Part shown: positions 29,118 through 38,190 of the stretch, one piece after another
Layout of the letters: the number at the start of each line of letters is the position of its first letter
Position numbering within the stretch: the stretch's first letter is position 1
Assembly: GCF_900105735.1 (NCBI RefSeq)
Contig: NZ_LT629793.1
Location: 3,658,001 to 3,722,000 of the forward strand
DNA from: Pseudomonas yamanorum
GTDB taxonomy: Bacteria > Pseudomonadota > Gammaproteobacteria > Pseudomonadales > Pseudomonadaceae
Length of the DNA: 64,000 nucleotides
Direction: 5' to 3'
Position numbers and translations under genes: made by a program
Notes under the pieces: generated by a model
Database searches by the model: none
The model's input: only the letters and a program-made list of their open reading frames with translations
What the model was told of the DNA's origin: nothing

Positions 29118-29573
29118 ATGGCTAAGTGCCTTGCCGCCGGCCTCGCGCAGGACGAGACTGGAGCCAGGACCGAACGGGGGTTTGAAACTAACGGTCCTTG
29201 GATAAACAAAGCGTGTTTATTGAAACGATATTTGACGATTGAGCAATATCATCTTCGCGAGCGTCTACAGTTGCACAGATAGAGCGTCGCGCTGACAGAC
29301 GGTGTACTGCACCAATGCCGGGCGATGAGGTCGAACTCCAGGCTATCCATTAGAAAGGGGGTGTTCATATTGTGTATCAGCAAACCCTACGACGATGCCC
29401 GAAGGCAGCAGGCTTTGGGCGCGATTGAACAGGTCCGGGTAAATATTGGTGCCACTCTCGGGGCACTTTTTGCCGCTCGCGCTAGTCTTAGCGTGGATCG
29501 CCGTGACGGAAGTCACCGCACCTGTCTACGCTATCCTTGTGCGAGACTCACGCAGGAATCCAGCGCAATATGA
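29118..29573 (+). pseudogene. algZ: algZ (fimS) sensor kinase remnant, 5' deleted and disrupted
   Basis: Between argH and algR, where Pseudomonas normally has the ~1-kb algZ/fimS gene, only fragments remain, all in one frame. 29217-29279 reads [19 protein letters not shown], the conserved segment after the H-box of LytS/AlgZ-type kinases, then TAG at 29280. After an apparent in-frame deletion, 29340-29570 reads RLSIRKGVFILCISKPYDD, then QVRVNIGATLGALFAARASL and DGSHRTCLRYPCARLTQ, which looks like the ATPase-domain tail. The stop still overlaps the algR ATG (ATGA). The N-terminal membrane domain, H-box and N-box are gone. Codons are unusually A/T-rich (TTA, CGA, ATT), consistent with decay. 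The 5' border is uncertain; similarity before 29217 is weak. Confidence 0.72.
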
Positions 29574-30316
29574 ATGTCCTGATCGTTGATGACGAACCCC
29601 AAGCCCGCGAGCGACTGAGCCGTTTGGTCAGTGAACTCGAGGGCTACAGTGTCCTTGAGCCGAGCGCCACCAGTGGCGAGGAGGCCTTGGCCCTTATTGA
29701 CAGCCTCAAGCCGGACGTCGTGTTACTCGACATCCGCATGCCGGGCCTTGATGGCTTGCAGGTGGCTGCCCGCCTGAGCGAGCGAGAGTCGCCGCCTGCG
29801 GTGGTGCTGTGCGCCTCCCAGGATGAGTTCTCTTCCGAGGCTCTGGATGCCAGCGGCGCCAGTTTCCTGGTCAAGCCGATCAATGCCGATGCGTTGCTAC
29901 GCGCCTTGAAAAAGGCCGAGCGTCCCAATCGTGTCCAACTGGCCGCCTTGACCCAGCCCGCAGCCCAGGGCGGCAACGGGCCGCGCAGCCATATCAGCGC
30001 CCGCACCCGCAAGGGCATCGAACTGATTCCTCTGGATCAGGTGGTCTATTTCATCGCCGATCACAAGTACGTGACCTTGCGTCACGAGGCCGGTGAAGTG
30101 CTGCTCGATGAGCCACTCAAGGCGTTGGAAGATGAATTTGGCGACCGCTTTGTGCGCATCCACCGCAACGCGCTGGTGGCGCGTGAGCGTATCGAACGTC
30201 TGCAGCGCACGCCGCTTGGACACTTTCAGCTGTTCCTGAAGGGCCTCAATGGCGACGCCTTGATCGTCAGCCGGCGCCATGTCGCCGGTGTGCGCAAGAT
30301 GATGCAGCAGCTTTAG
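29570..30316 (+). CDS. algR: LytTR response regulator AlgR
   Basis: 248 aa, the AlgR length. Receiver domain 1-125 with acidic pocket Asp7-Asp8, phospho-acceptor Asp54 in VVLLDIRMPGLDG and Lys in FLVKPIN; LytTR DNA-binding domain ~140-245 (ELIPLDQVVYFIADHKYVTL, RIHRNALVARERIERLQR). AlgR controls alginate, twitching motility and virulence genes, partly in its phosphorylated form. The ATG at 29570 overlaps the end of the algZ remnant. With algZ destroyed, AlgR here lacks its cognate kinase or phosphatase at this locus; it heads the hemCDXY cluster. Confidence 0.95.
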   Translation: MNVLIVDDEPQARERLSRLVSELEGYSVLEPSATSGEEALALIDSLKPDVVLLDIRMPGLDGLQVAARLSERESPPAVVLCASQDEFSSEALDASGASFLVKPINADALLRALKKAERPNRVQLAALTQPAAQGGNGPRSHISARTRKGIELIPLDQVVYFIADHKYVTLRHEAGEVLLDEPLKALEDEFGDRFVRIHRNALVARERIERLQRTPLGHFQLFLKGLNGDALIVSRRHVAGVRKMMQQL

Positions 30317-30454
30317 CCCAAGGGCTGATGCGAGCTTCACCGCCCATATCCCGGTGCGACGCGGCCAGGGAGGCCCCGCACTTGCTGATTCAAATCAAAG
30401 CGCATTTGCCTGAGCTGTTATTATCTGCCGTATCTATTCAGTACGGATTGATCC

Positions 30455-31396
30455 ATGTCCTCTCGCGAAATCCGCATCGCCACCCGTAAAAGCGCCCTGG
30501 CCTTATGGCAGGCCGAATACGTCAAAGCACGCCTCGAGCAGGCTCATCCCGGCCTGAAGGTGTCCCTGGTACCCATGGTCAGTCGCGGCGACAAGCTGCT
30601 TGATTCGCCATTGTCGAAAATCGGCGGCAAAGGCCTGTTCGTCAAGGAACTGGAAACCGCTCTGCTGGAGAACGAAGCCGACATCGCCGTGCATTCGATG
30701 AAAGACGTGCCCATGGACTTCCCCGAAGGCCTGGGCCTGTTTTGCATCTGCGAGCGCGAAGACCCGCGCGATGCTTTCGTTTCCAATACCTACGCCTCTC
30801 TTGATGAACTGCCGCTGGGCAGTGTCGTCGGCACATCCAGCCTGCGTCGCCAGGCACAGTTGCTGACCCGTCGCCCAGACCTGCAAATTCGTTTCCTGCG
30901 GGGCAACGTCAATACCCGCCTGGCCAAGCTGGATGCCGGTGAATATGACGCGATCATCCTCGCGGCAGCCGGCCTGATCCGCCTGGGTTTTGAAGACCGC
31001 ATCACCTCGGCCATCAGCGTTGAAGACAGCTTGCCGGCTGGCGGGCAGGGCGCCGTGGGTATCGAATGCCGCACCGCCGACAGCGAAATTCATGCGCTGC
31101 TCAAGCCGCTGGATCACCAAGACACTGAAATTCGCGTCACCGCCGAACGCGCTCTGAACAAGCACCTCAACGGTGGCTGCCAGGTGCCGATCGCCTGTTA
31201 CGCCGTGCTTGAGGGCGAAAACCTCTGGCTGCGTGGCCTGGTGGGCGACCCGAGTGGTGGGCTGCTGCTCACTGCAGAGATTCGCGGGCCGCAAAGCGAG
31301 GCGACCAGCCTGGGTATCAAAGTCGCCGAAGAACTGCTGGAAAAAGGCGCCGGTGCCATCCTGCAAGCGGTGTACGGCGAGGCCGGCCCGCAGTGA
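30455..31396 (+). CDS. hemC: Porphobilinogen deaminase (hydroxymethylbilane synthase)
   Basis: 313 aa. Joins four porphobilinogens into hydroxymethylbilane. Start [20 protein letters not shown] and the segment [10 protein letters not shown] are standard. The cysteine carrying the dipyrromethane cofactor is in [13 protein letters not shown] (~245). Arg-rich loop [11 protein letters not shown] is present. Its stop overlaps the hemD GTG (GTGA), so hemC-hemD are coupled. Confidence 0.96.
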   Translation: MSSREIRIATRKSALALWQAEYVKARLEQAHPGLKVSLVPMVSRGDKLLDSPLSKIGGKGLFVKELETALLENEADIAVHSMKDVPMDFPEGLGLFCICEREDPRDAFVSNTYASLDELPLGSVVGTSSLRRQAQLLTRRPDLQIRFLRGNVNTRLAKLDAGEYDAIILAAAGLIRLGFEDRITSAISVEDSLPAGGQGAVGIECRTADSEIHALLKPLDHQDTEIRVTAERALNKHLNGGCQVPIACYAVLEGENLWLRGLVGDPSGGLLLTAEIRGPQSEATSLGIKVAEELLEKGAGAILQAVYGEAGPQ

Positions 31397-32160
31397 CGCA
31401 ATGGCGTGTGCTGCTGACGCGGCCCGCCGAGGAGTCGGCGGCCCTGGCGGCGACGTTATCTGAGGAAGGTATTTTCAGCAGCAGCCTGCCGTTGCTGGAG
31501 ATCGAAGCGCTGCCCGTCACGCTTGAGCAACACGCGATCTTTCACGAGCTGGACCGTTATTGTGCGGTGATCGTGGTGAGCAAGCCGGCGGCGCGCCTGA
31601 GCGTGCAGTTGTTGGCGCAACACTGGCCGCAACCTCCGGCGTTGCCATGGTTCAGCGTCGGCGCCGCTACGGCGAAGGTGTTGGCCGACCACGGCCTTGA
31701 CGTCAGTTGTCCTAAGGAAGGTGACGACAGTGAGGCCTTGCTTGAATTGGCTGCCCTGCGCGAGGCTATTGCACAGCCCGGTGCCCGGGTGCTGATCCTG
31801 CGGGGCGAGGGCGGGAGAGAGCTGCTGGCTGAGCGTTTACGCGAGCAAGGTGCTAGTGTCGACTATCTGGAGTTGTACCGCCGTTTCCTGCCGGATTACG
31901 ACAGTGCGACCCTGACCCAACGCATAAACGTGGAACGCTTGAACGGCGTGGTGGTCAGCAGTGGGCAGGGTTTTTTACACCTGCAAGCCCTGGCCGGCAC
32001 AGATTGGCCCCTGGTGGCACAACTGCCGTTGTTTGTGCCTAGCCCGCGAGTCGCCGAAATGGCGCGTGCCGCTGGCGCGCAAAAAGTTGTGGATTGTCGT
32101 GGCGCCAGTGCCGCGGCTTTGTTAGTGGCGTTACGGAGTTTCTCCGTTCCCACTCTCTAA
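31393..32160 (+). CDS. hemD: Uroporphyrinogen-III synthase
   Basis: 255 aa, GTG start overlapping hemC. Closes and inverts ring D of the bilane. The two-domain fold is visible from [17 protein letters not shown] at the start, [15 protein letters not shown] and [15 protein letters not shown] in the middle, and [19 protein letters not shown] later. The family is weakly conserved, but length and position between hemC and hemX leave little doubt. Confidence 0.93.
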   Translation: MTQWRVLLTRPAEESAALAATLSEEGIFSSSLPLLEIEALPVTLEQHAIFHELDRYCAVIVVSKPAARLSVQLLAQHWPQPPALPWFSVGAATAKVLADHGLDVSCPKEGDDSEALLELAALREAIAQPGARVLILRGEGGRELLAERLREQGASVDYLELYRRFLPDYDSATLTQRINVERLNGVVVSSGQGFLHLQALAGTDWPLVAQLPLFVPSPRVAEMARAAGAQKVVDCRGASAAALLVALRSFSVPTL

Positions 32161-32178
32161 TACGCAAAGGATGGATAC

Positions 32179-33297
32179 GTGAGCGAAACAGCCTTGCCTA
32201 AAGATGAAGCTCAGCCCGCGCTTGATGCGCCTGTTGAGACACCGGTCACCACCGCCCCGCGCCGTGGCAACGGCCTGGCTATCGTGGCCTTGTTACTTGG
32301 CGCAGCCGGTGTTGCAGCCGGTGGCTGGGGGATCTGGCAGGTCCGCGCACTGCAGGCGAGCAGCCAGCAACAGCTGGGCCAAGTGCAAAATCTGGACGAC
32401 CAATCCCAGAGCCTCAAGCAGAGCCAGCAGCAGTTGTCTGCGCGCCTGGGGCAACTGCCGGGTGCTGACGAACTCGAAGAGCGCCGTCGGCTGGTGGCGC
32501 AATTGCAGGGCGATCAGCAGCGCTTGAGCCAGCGCCTGGAAACCGTGCTGGGCGCCAGCCGTCAAGACTGGCGCCTGGCTGAGGCCGAGCACTTGATCCG
32601 CCTGGCCAGCCTGCGTCTTTCCGCCTTGCAGGACATCAACAGCGCCCAGGCGCTGGTCCAGGGCGCTGACGAAATCCTGCGCGAACAAAGTGACCCCGGC
32701 TCGTACGCCGCCCGTGAGCAGTTGGCCAAGAGCCTCGCCGCGTTGCGCAATATCGAACAGCCCGACCGTACCGGGTTGTACCTGCAACTGGCGGCATTGC
32801 GCGATCAGGTCGTGCAACTGGCAGCCATCGCTCCGGAATACCAACTCCCGGAAGCGGCCAACGAGGGGCGTCCGACGACTGATACGGACAACCGCTGGAG
32901 CCAGTGGTGGGAGCAGATCTCGCGGTATTTCCGCATCGACTTCAACCCCGATGACAACATTCGTCCGCTGCTGGCAGGGCAAGGCCTGAACCAGGTGCGC
33001 CTGGCCCTGAGCCTGGCGCTGGAGCAGGCGCAGTGGGCGGCGCTCAATGGCGAGCCGGCGGTGTACAGCCGCTCCCTGGGCGAGGCCCGCAGCGTGTTGC
33101 AGGACAACTTCAATCAAGACAACCCGCAAAGCAAAGCCATGCTGGCGCGTATTGCCGAGCTCGAGCCCAAGGCCGTCTCGGTGGTAACGCCGGACCTGGC
33201 CGCGAGCCTGGCTGCCGTGCAGGCTTACCTTGACCGTCGCCACCTGTCTGCCGAAGAAGCCAAGGCTTCCGCTGGCAAGCCGGCGACCCAGGAGTAA
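32179..33297 (+). CDS. hemX: HemX family protein (uroporphyrinogen-III C-methyltransferase-like, membrane)
   Basis: 372 aa with a GTG start. A short cytoplasmic N-terminus, one membrane helix at ~33-55 (GLAIVALLLGAAGVAAGGWG) and a long coiled-coil-rich periplasmic region with AEAEHLIRLASLRLSALQD. Despite the old annotation it has no SAM-methyltransferase motifs. It is always linked to hemD and hemY; its exact role in haem synthesis is unknown. It ends 5 bp before hemY. Confidence 0.92.
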   Translation: MSETALPKDEAQPALDAPVETPVTTAPRRGNGLAIVALLLGAAGVAAGGWGIWQVRALQASSQQQLGQVQNLDDQSQSLKQSQQQLSARLGQLPGADELEERRRLVAQLQGDQQRLSQRLETVLGASRQDWRLAEAEHLIRLASLRLSALQDINSAQALVQGADEILREQSDPGSYAAREQLAKSLAALRNIEQPDRTGLYLQLAALRDQVVQLAAIAPEYQLPEAANEGRPTTDTDNRWSQWWEQISRYFRIDFNPDDNIRPLLAGQGLNQVRLALSLALEQAQWAALNGEPAVYSRSLGEARSVLQDNFNQDNPQSKAMLARIAELEPKAVSVVTPDLAASLAAVQAYLDRRHLSAEEAKASAGKPATQE

Positions 33298-33302
33298 GGC
33301 CG

Positions 33303-34544
33303 ATGAAGCGCTTCTATGTGATCCTGGTGCTGGCGATTGCGATCGCCCTGGCACTGGCCGTGGGCATTTCGAAACACACCGGTTATGTGCTGATTACCTA
33401 TCCCCATGTGCTGCGTTACGAGTCAGGGCTGTGGTCGACGCTGGTGGCGCTGTTTGCCATCGGCCTGGCGATCTATCTGGTCCGGGTGCTGCTTAGCCTG
33501 GTGCTGACTTCGGGTGGTGTGGTCAACCCGTGGTCGCGGCGCAATCGCAGCCGTCGGGTGCAGGTCGCCATTGAACAGGGCCAGATGGATCTCGCCGAAG
33601 GGCGTTGGGCCAGTGCCGAGCGTCACTTGCACCGAGCGGCCGAAGCGGAACGCCAGCCATTGCTCTACTACCTCGGCGCCGCCCGCGCGGCTAACGAGCA
33701 GGGGCGTTATGAGGAGGCGGACGGCCTGCTGGAGCGCGCGCTTGAGCGCCAGCCACAGGCCGAACTGGCGGTGGCCTTGAGTCATGCGCAGTTGCAGATG
33801 GACCGTGGCGACACTGATGGCGCCCTGGTCACCTTGCAGGCGATGCATGAACGTCATCCGCATAACGTCCAGGTATTGCGCCAGCTACAACGGCTTTATC
33901 AACAGCGTGGTGATTGGTCTTCGGTAATCCGGCTGTTGCCGGAGCTGCGCAAGGACAAGGTGTTGCCACCCGCCGAGCTGGCCGACCTGGAGCGTCGCGC
34001 CTGGGGCGAGAACCTTACCCTGGCGGCCCAGCGCGAAGAGCAGGGCGAGGCCGGTCAGCAATCCCTTGAGCGAGCCTGGCAACAACTCACTTCCGCCCAG
34101 CGCCAGGAACCGCAACTGGTGCTGGCGTACGCCGAACAGCTGCGCCAATTGGGCGCGGATGGCAAGGCTGAAGAAGTGCTGCGCGGTGCGCTCAAGCGCG
34201 AGTACGACAGCCATCTGATCAGGCTCTACGGCCTGCTGCGTGGCAGCGATCCGGCGAAGCAACTGAAGTTTGCCGAAGGCTGGCTCAAGGATCATCCAGG
34301 CGATGCCAGCCTGTTGCTGACCCTGGGACGCCTGTGCTTGCAAAACAGCCTGTGGGGCAAGGCGCGGGACTACCTGGAAAGCAGCCTGCAGGTGCAGCGC
34401 AACCCCGAAGCCTGTGCCGAGCTGGCGCGCCTGCTGGCGCAGTTGGGTGACACCGAGCGCAGCAACCAGTTATTCCAGGAAGGCCTGGGCCTGCTGGACA
34501 AGCGTCTGCTGGCGTCACCGCTGCCGGTGCCGGCACGGGTTTGA
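33303..34544 (+). CDS. hemY: HemY family TPR membrane protein
   Basis: 413 aa. Two N-terminal membrane segments (~3-25 and ~42-65) then TPR-like helices (AAEAERQPLLYYLGAARAAN, LERQPQAELAVALSHAQLQ). This is the gamma-proteobacterial HemY, unrelated to the Bacillus protoporphyrinogen oxidase of the same name; it is thought to help organise late haem synthesis. Last gene of hemC-D-X-Y. Confidence 0.93.
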   Translation: MKRFYVILVLAIAIALALAVGISKHTGYVLITYPHVLRYESGLWSTLVALFAIGLAIYLVRVLLSLVLTSGGVVNPWSRRNRSRRVQVAIEQGQMDLAEGRWASAERHLHRAAEAERQPLLYYLGAARAANEQGRYEEADGLLERALERQPQAELAVALSHAQLQMDRGDTDGALVTLQAMHERHPHNVQVLRQLQRLYQQRGDWSSVIRLLPELRKDKVLPPAELADLERRAWGENLTLAAQREEQGEAGQQSLERAWQQLTSAQRQEPQLVLAYAEQLRQLGADGKAEEVLRGALKREYDSHLIRLYGLLRGSDPAKQLKFAEGWLKDHPGDASLLLTLGRLCLQNSLWGKARDYLESSLQVQRNPEACAELARLLAQLGDTERSNQLFQEGLGLLDKRLLASPLPVPARV

Positions 34545-34781
34545 TGTAGGAAACAGTGTAAGGGTTGCCTCAGGATTTTCTGGTGGCCAACCCTTCAATA
34601 GCGCCCTATAGCTGTAGTCAATATAGCTTGTAGTAAACTCCTACGTAGACGCGCGTTTAATCGCTCATCTTCTGACGGGATATCCCTACGCTCTCGCGGA
34701 ATCGTCTGCTCTGGCGCGTATTGAAAGGGGTAAGGCCTTTCCTCTACCGTAACTACCTATCTCTTGCGTTGCGGATAAACA

Positions 34782-35303
34782 ATGTCTTTGGCCCCCTCAC
34801 GCTCCCTGTTCCTTCTGGCGTTCCTGGCTGGTGCGCTGACGCTGGGCGCGTCCTTTTACCTGGAATATGCCGCGCTTTTGCGGCCTTGTTTCCTGTGTCA
34901 GGTGCAACGAATTCTTGTAGCTGCCTTCACGCTGATCAACCTGGTGGCGGCGATTCATGGGCCCAAGCGGTCCGGGATCTACCTGTATTGGGCATCCAGC
35001 ATGGGCTGTGCAGTGTTGGGCGCCATCACCGCCGTACGCCAGGTGCTGCTGCAAAATACGCCGCCGGAACAGCTGCCTGCCTGTTGGCCAGGCCTTCAAT
35101 CCATGATCGAAAACCTGTCGCTCCGGGAGGCGTTGGCGTTGATCTTCAAGGGCACCGTCGACTGCGTGGAAATCAACTGGACCCTGTTCGACTTAAGTAT
35201 TCCCGAGTGGAGCCTGCTGTTCTTCGTGGCCATGCTGATCCTTGGCGTAGCGCAGTTCTCGCGGTTGCTGCTGAGCCAGCGTTTTGGCCTTGCACGGCAC
35301 TGA
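34782..35303 (+). CDS. dsbB: Disulfide bond formation protein B (DsbB/DsbH)
   Basis: 173 aa, four membrane helices. Cys36 and Cys39 of RPCFLCQ in the first periplasmic loop accept electrons to quinone, and Cys101 (LPACWPG) and Cys128 (TVDCVEINW) in the second loop receive them from DsbA. Pseudomonads have two DsbB homologues; the copy beside hemY and algQ is often called dsbH. It follows hemY after 237 bp, so it probably has its own promoter. Confidence 0.93.
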   Translation: MSLAPSRSLFLLAFLAGALTLGASFYLEYAALLRPCFLCQVQRILVAAFTLINLVAAIHGPKRSGIYLYWASSMGCAVLGAITAVRQVLLQNTPPEQLPACWPGLQSMIENLSLREALALIFKGTVDCVEINWTLFDLSIPEWSLLFFVAMLILGVAQFSRLLLSQRFGLARH

Positions 35304-35509
35304 GAGGTGCCCGCAGGTTGTAGGAAGGGATTAAACACTTGTATGAACTTTCTCTCCTGCGTACCTTGATGCCATAGTCATGCGGGCATAATCTGGCCCG
35401 CACGCGTTATTGAAACAGACTGTTCGATGCACCGTTGCCCGGTTGCCGCTTTAACCTTGAAGTGTTGCGCGGGCAGTGTGCGGCGCCCCTATAGGGAAGA
35501 GAGATCATC

Positions 35510-35968
35510 ATGCTGGAAAGTTGTCAGAATGCTCAGGAACGCTGGGGTGGGGTGCATAAACTGATCGATGGTTGGTTGAAAGCGCGTCACGAACTGGTTC
35601 GGGCCTTTGATGCTCTCGGTGCCAAACCCGAAGCGCTCAGCGAGAACCGCAAGCCGTTGCAGGAATTCTGTGGGGTATTGGTGGATTACGTCTCGGCGGG
35701 GCACTTCGGTGTCTACGAGCAGTTGACCAAAGAGGCCGAGGCTTTCGACGATCAACGTGGCCTGGACTTGGCAGAGACGATTTACCCGCGCATCGATGTC
35801 ATCACCGAGAAGCTGCTGGCGTTCAACGACCTGTGTGATGCCGGCAAGTGCGTTGCAGAAAAATTCAAAGAGCTGGGCGGTTTGCTTCACGAGCGTTTCG
35901 AACTGGAAGATTGCCTGATCGAAGTGCTGCACAACGCTCACAAGGAAGAGTTGACGGCTAAAGCCTGA
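35510..35968 (+). CDS. algQ: Anti-sigma-70 factor AlgQ (Rsd family)
   Basis: 152 aa, all-helical Rsd/AlgQ fold: [36 protein letters not shown] and [20 protein letters not shown]. AlgQ binds region 4 of RpoD and shifts polymerase to alternative sigma factors; in P. aeruginosa it affects alginate, siderophores and Ndk. GAGAG lies about 8 bp before the ATG. A terminator follows directly. Confidence 0.95.
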   Translation: MLESCQNAQERWGGVHKLIDGWLKARHELVRAFDALGAKPEALSENRKPLQEFCGVLVDYVSAGHFGVYEQLTKEAEAFDDQRGLDLAETIYPRIDVITEKLLAFNDLCDAGKCVAEKFKELGGLLHERFELEDCLIEVLHNAHKEELTAKA

Positions 35969-35980
35969 CCCGCCGCAACA

Positions 35981-36013
35981 CAAAAAAACGGTGCGCATTG
36001 CGCACCGTTTTTC
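35981..36013. terminator. Bidirectional terminator between algQ and the FKBP gene
   Basis: AAAAAAACGGTGCGC-ATT-GCGCACCGTTTTT: perfect stem with an A-run on one side and a T-run on the other, so it serves both convergent genes. Confidence 0.92.
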
Positions 36014-36021
36014 GTTTGGGT

Positions 36022-36687
36022 TCAGGCACCCGCGCCAAGCAATTCGATCTCGAATACCAGCGGCGTATAAGGTGGGATCAACTCGCCCGCACCATCAGCG
36101 CCATAGGCTTGGTCGGATGGAATCACCAGCCGCCATTTCGCGCCTACCGGCATCTGCTGCAATGCGCTGCGCCAGCCGCTGATCACACTGTCCAGGCGAA
36201 ACCACTGGGGTTGTGTGCTCTTGTCGAAGACCGTCCCGTCGGGTAACCGCCCAACATAATTCACTTGCACGCGATCATCGGCCGCCGGTTTTTTTCCGCT
36301 GCCAGGGGTCAGTTCTGTCAGCAGGATGCCGTCTGCCAATTCGCGCACACCACTTTTGGATTTCTCACTGGCTAAAAACTGTTGTTCGGCAGCGAGTGCC
36401 TTTTCACTTTGTGGGGCTCGATTGTCTGGTGCGTTTTGCGCTTCGTGCTGGGCAAGGATCTGTTCGATGCGTGTGTCGTCCAGAGCCAGTGGCTTACCTT
36501 GATAGGCGTGTTTGAGTCCGTCGATCAGTGCCTCGATTTGCAGGCCCGGCATCTCCTGGCGCAGTCGCTCACCCAGGCTTGCGCCCAGGCTGTAGGCCAG
36601 GTCGTGGTCATCTTTGGACGGGGATTTCTCACTCGCATTGGCCACCGAAAGCGCCACGCTCAACACTAAAAAAAGGTAACGCGACAT
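36022..36687 (-). CDS. FKBP-type peptidyl-prolyl isomerase, secreted (Mip/FklB-like)
   Basis: 221 aa. Signal peptide MSRYLFLVLSVALSVANAS, a Mip-type helical dimerisation domain (~25-100, DLAYSLGASLGERLRQEMPG) and a C-terminal FKBP domain (~120-218: VNYVGRLPDGTVFDKS, ISGWRSALQQMPVGAKW, LVFEIELL). It should catalyse proline isomerisation in the periplasm. It converges on algQ and diverges from algP, as in P. aeruginosa. Confidence 0.93.
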   Translation of the reverse strand: MSRYLFLVLSVALSVANASEKSPSKDDHDLAYSLGASLGERLRQEMPGLQIEALIDGLKHAYQGKPLALDDTRIEQILAQHEAQNAPDNRAPQSEKALAAEQQFLASEKSKSGVRELADGILLTELTPGSGKKPAADDRVQVNYVGRLPDGTVFDKSTQPQWFRLDSVISGWRSALQQMPVGAKWRLVIPSDQAYGADGAGELIPPYTPLVFEIELLGAGA

Positions 36688-36879
36688 GGGCGTTCTCCAG
36701 CCGAAAGTGCGATGGATTATGCCAGTGTGAATGCTTAAAAAGTGGCGTGGATTTTCGTTATATCAATAAGAATTTTCGTGCGGTGCAACGCAAGCCAATC
36801 GATACTGTCAACATGCCCTAGCGGCGGTAAGAGCAGAGGGCTAGTATGAGCCGCACCCACGTCAGCCAGGAGGTAAACC

Positions 36880-38190
36880 ATGTCGGCCAAACAGAAGCCT
36901 GTAAATACCCCGTTGCATTTGCTCCAACAACTTTCGGGCAGCCTGCTCGAACATTTGGAAAGCGCCTGTTCACAAGCCTTGGCTGATGCTGAGAAGTTGC
37001 TCGCCAAGCTTGAAAAACAACGCGGCAAAGCTCAGGAAAAACTGCACAAATCCCGCACCAAACTGCAAGGCGCAGCGACCGCTGGCAAAGCCAAGGCACA
37101 AGCCAAGGCCAAGGACGCCGTCAAAGAACTTGAGGACTTGCTCGACGCCCTCAAGGATCGTCAATCCGAAACCCGCACCTACATTTCCCAACTCAAGCGT
37201 GATGCTTCCGAGAGCCTGAAACTGGCTCAGGGTGTTGGTCGTGTGAAGGAAGCTGTAGGCAAAGTGCTGAGCACCCGTGCTCCGGCCAAAGCTGTTGCAG
37301 CCAGCGCAGCGAAGAAGCCAGCCAGCAAAGCAGTCGCCGCCAAGGCACCTGCAAAAGCTGCGGCCAAGCCTGCGGCAAAAGCACCGGCTAAATCAGCTGC
37401 CAAGAAGCCAGCTGCTAAAACCGCTGCTGCAAAACCAGCCGCCAAACCAGCGGCTAAAACCGCTGCTGCAAAACCAGCTGCCAAGCCAGCCGCTAAAACC
37501 GCTGATGCAAAACCAGCTGCCAAACCAGCCGCTAAAACCGCTGCTGCAAAACCAGCTGCCAAACCAGCCGCTAAAACCGCTGCTGCAAAACCAGCCGCCA
37601 AGCCTGCTGCTAAAACCGCTGCTGCAAAACCAGCTGCCAAGCCTGCTGCTAAAACCGCTGCTGCAAAACCAGCCGCCAAGCCTGCTGCTAAAACCGCTGC
37701 TGCAAAACCAGCCGCCAAGCCAGCTGCTAAAACTGCTGTTGCAAAACCAGCCGCCAAGCCTGCTGCTAAAACTGCTGCTGCAAAACCAGCCGCCAAGCCA
37801 GCTGCTAAAACTGCTGCTGCGAAACCAGCTGCCAAGCCAGCCGCTAAGCCTGCTGCTGCGAAACCAGCTGCCAAGCCAGCCGCTAAGCCTGCTGCTGCGA
37901 AACCAGCTGCCAAGCCAGCCGCTAAACCTGCTGCTGCGAAACCAGCTGCCAAGCCAGCCGCTAAACCTGCTGCTGCGAAACCAGCTGCCAAGCCGGCCGC
38001 TAAGCCTGCTGCTGCGAAACCAGCCGCAAAACCAGCAGCCGCCAAGCCTGCACCGGCCAAGCCAGCTACCCCAGCTGCAAAGCCAGCAACACCGGCCGCA
38101 CCGGCTGCCAGCACCGCAGCGCCAACCGCTCCGGCCAGCAGCACGCCTGCACCGGCAGCGCCAAGCGTCACCCCAACCAGCGCTTCCTAA
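36880..38190 (+). CDS. algP: Histone-like regulator AlgP (AlgR3)
   Basis: 436 aa. Residues ~1-130 are a helical domain (LHLLQQLSGSLLEHLESACS, DRQSETRTYISQLKRD). From ~180 to ~395 runs a lysine-alanine-proline array built of the 13-residue unit TAAAKPAAKPAAK, 11 copies with Thr first and then 5 with Pro first. This resembles the C-terminal tail of histone H1, and the family binds DNA and was linked to alginate gene control. The end is Ala/Pro/Thr/Ser-rich. RBS AGGAGGT stands 6 bp before the ATG. Confidence 0.94.
   Translation: MSAKQKPVNTPLHLLQQLSGSLLEHLESACSQALADAEKLLAKLEKQRGKAQEKLHKSRTKLQGAATAGKAKAQAKAKDAVKELEDLLDALKDRQSETRTYISQLKRDASESLKLAQGVGRVKEAVGKVLSTRAPAKAVAASAAKKPASKAVAAKAPAKAAAKPAAKAPAKSAAKKPAAKTAAAKPAAKPAAKTAAAKPAAKPAAKTADAKPAAKPAAKTAAAKPAAKPAAKTAAAKPAAKPAAKTAAAKPAAKPAAKTAAAKPAAKPAAKTAAAKPAAKPAAKTAVAKPAAKPAAKTAAAKPAAKPAAKTAAAKPAAKPAAKPAAAKPAAKPAAKPAAAKPAAKPAAKPAAAKPAAKPAAKPAAAKPAAKPAAKPAAAKPAAKPAAAKPAPAKPATPAAKPATPAAPAASTAAPTAPASSTPAPAAPSVTPTSAS
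37420..38044 (+). repeat. 39-bp tandem repeat array inside algP
   Basis: Fifteen complete 39-bp units start at 37420 and recur in register (37459, 37849, 38005 checked), plus a partial sixteenth. Typical unit: ACC GCT GCT GCA AAA CCA then GCT GCC AAG CCA GCC GCT AAA. Adjacent units differ by a few synonymous changes, and units from 37849 start with CCT instead of ACT/ACC. In-frame copy changes would lengthen or shorten the protein tail by 13 residues without breaking the frame. Confidence 0.93.

Noticed and set aside
29325..29573. 82-codon frame upstream of algR as an independent small gene
   Set aside because: Its sequence from residue ~8 on matches the C-terminus of AlgZ-type kinases and it ends in the algZ-algR overlap, so it is part of the pseudogene.
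35345..35375. AlgU (sigma-22) promoter before algQ, from GAACTT at 35345
   Set aside because: No TCTGA-like -10 at 16-17 bp spacing.
37420..38044. CRISPR array
   Set aside because: Units are contiguous without spacers and lie in frame within algP.
37227..38171. 314-codon open frame antisense to algP, coding an Ala/Gly/Leu-rich repeat
   Set aside because: It mirrors the 39-bp array of algP; the repeat keeps several frames open. No RBS or independent homology.
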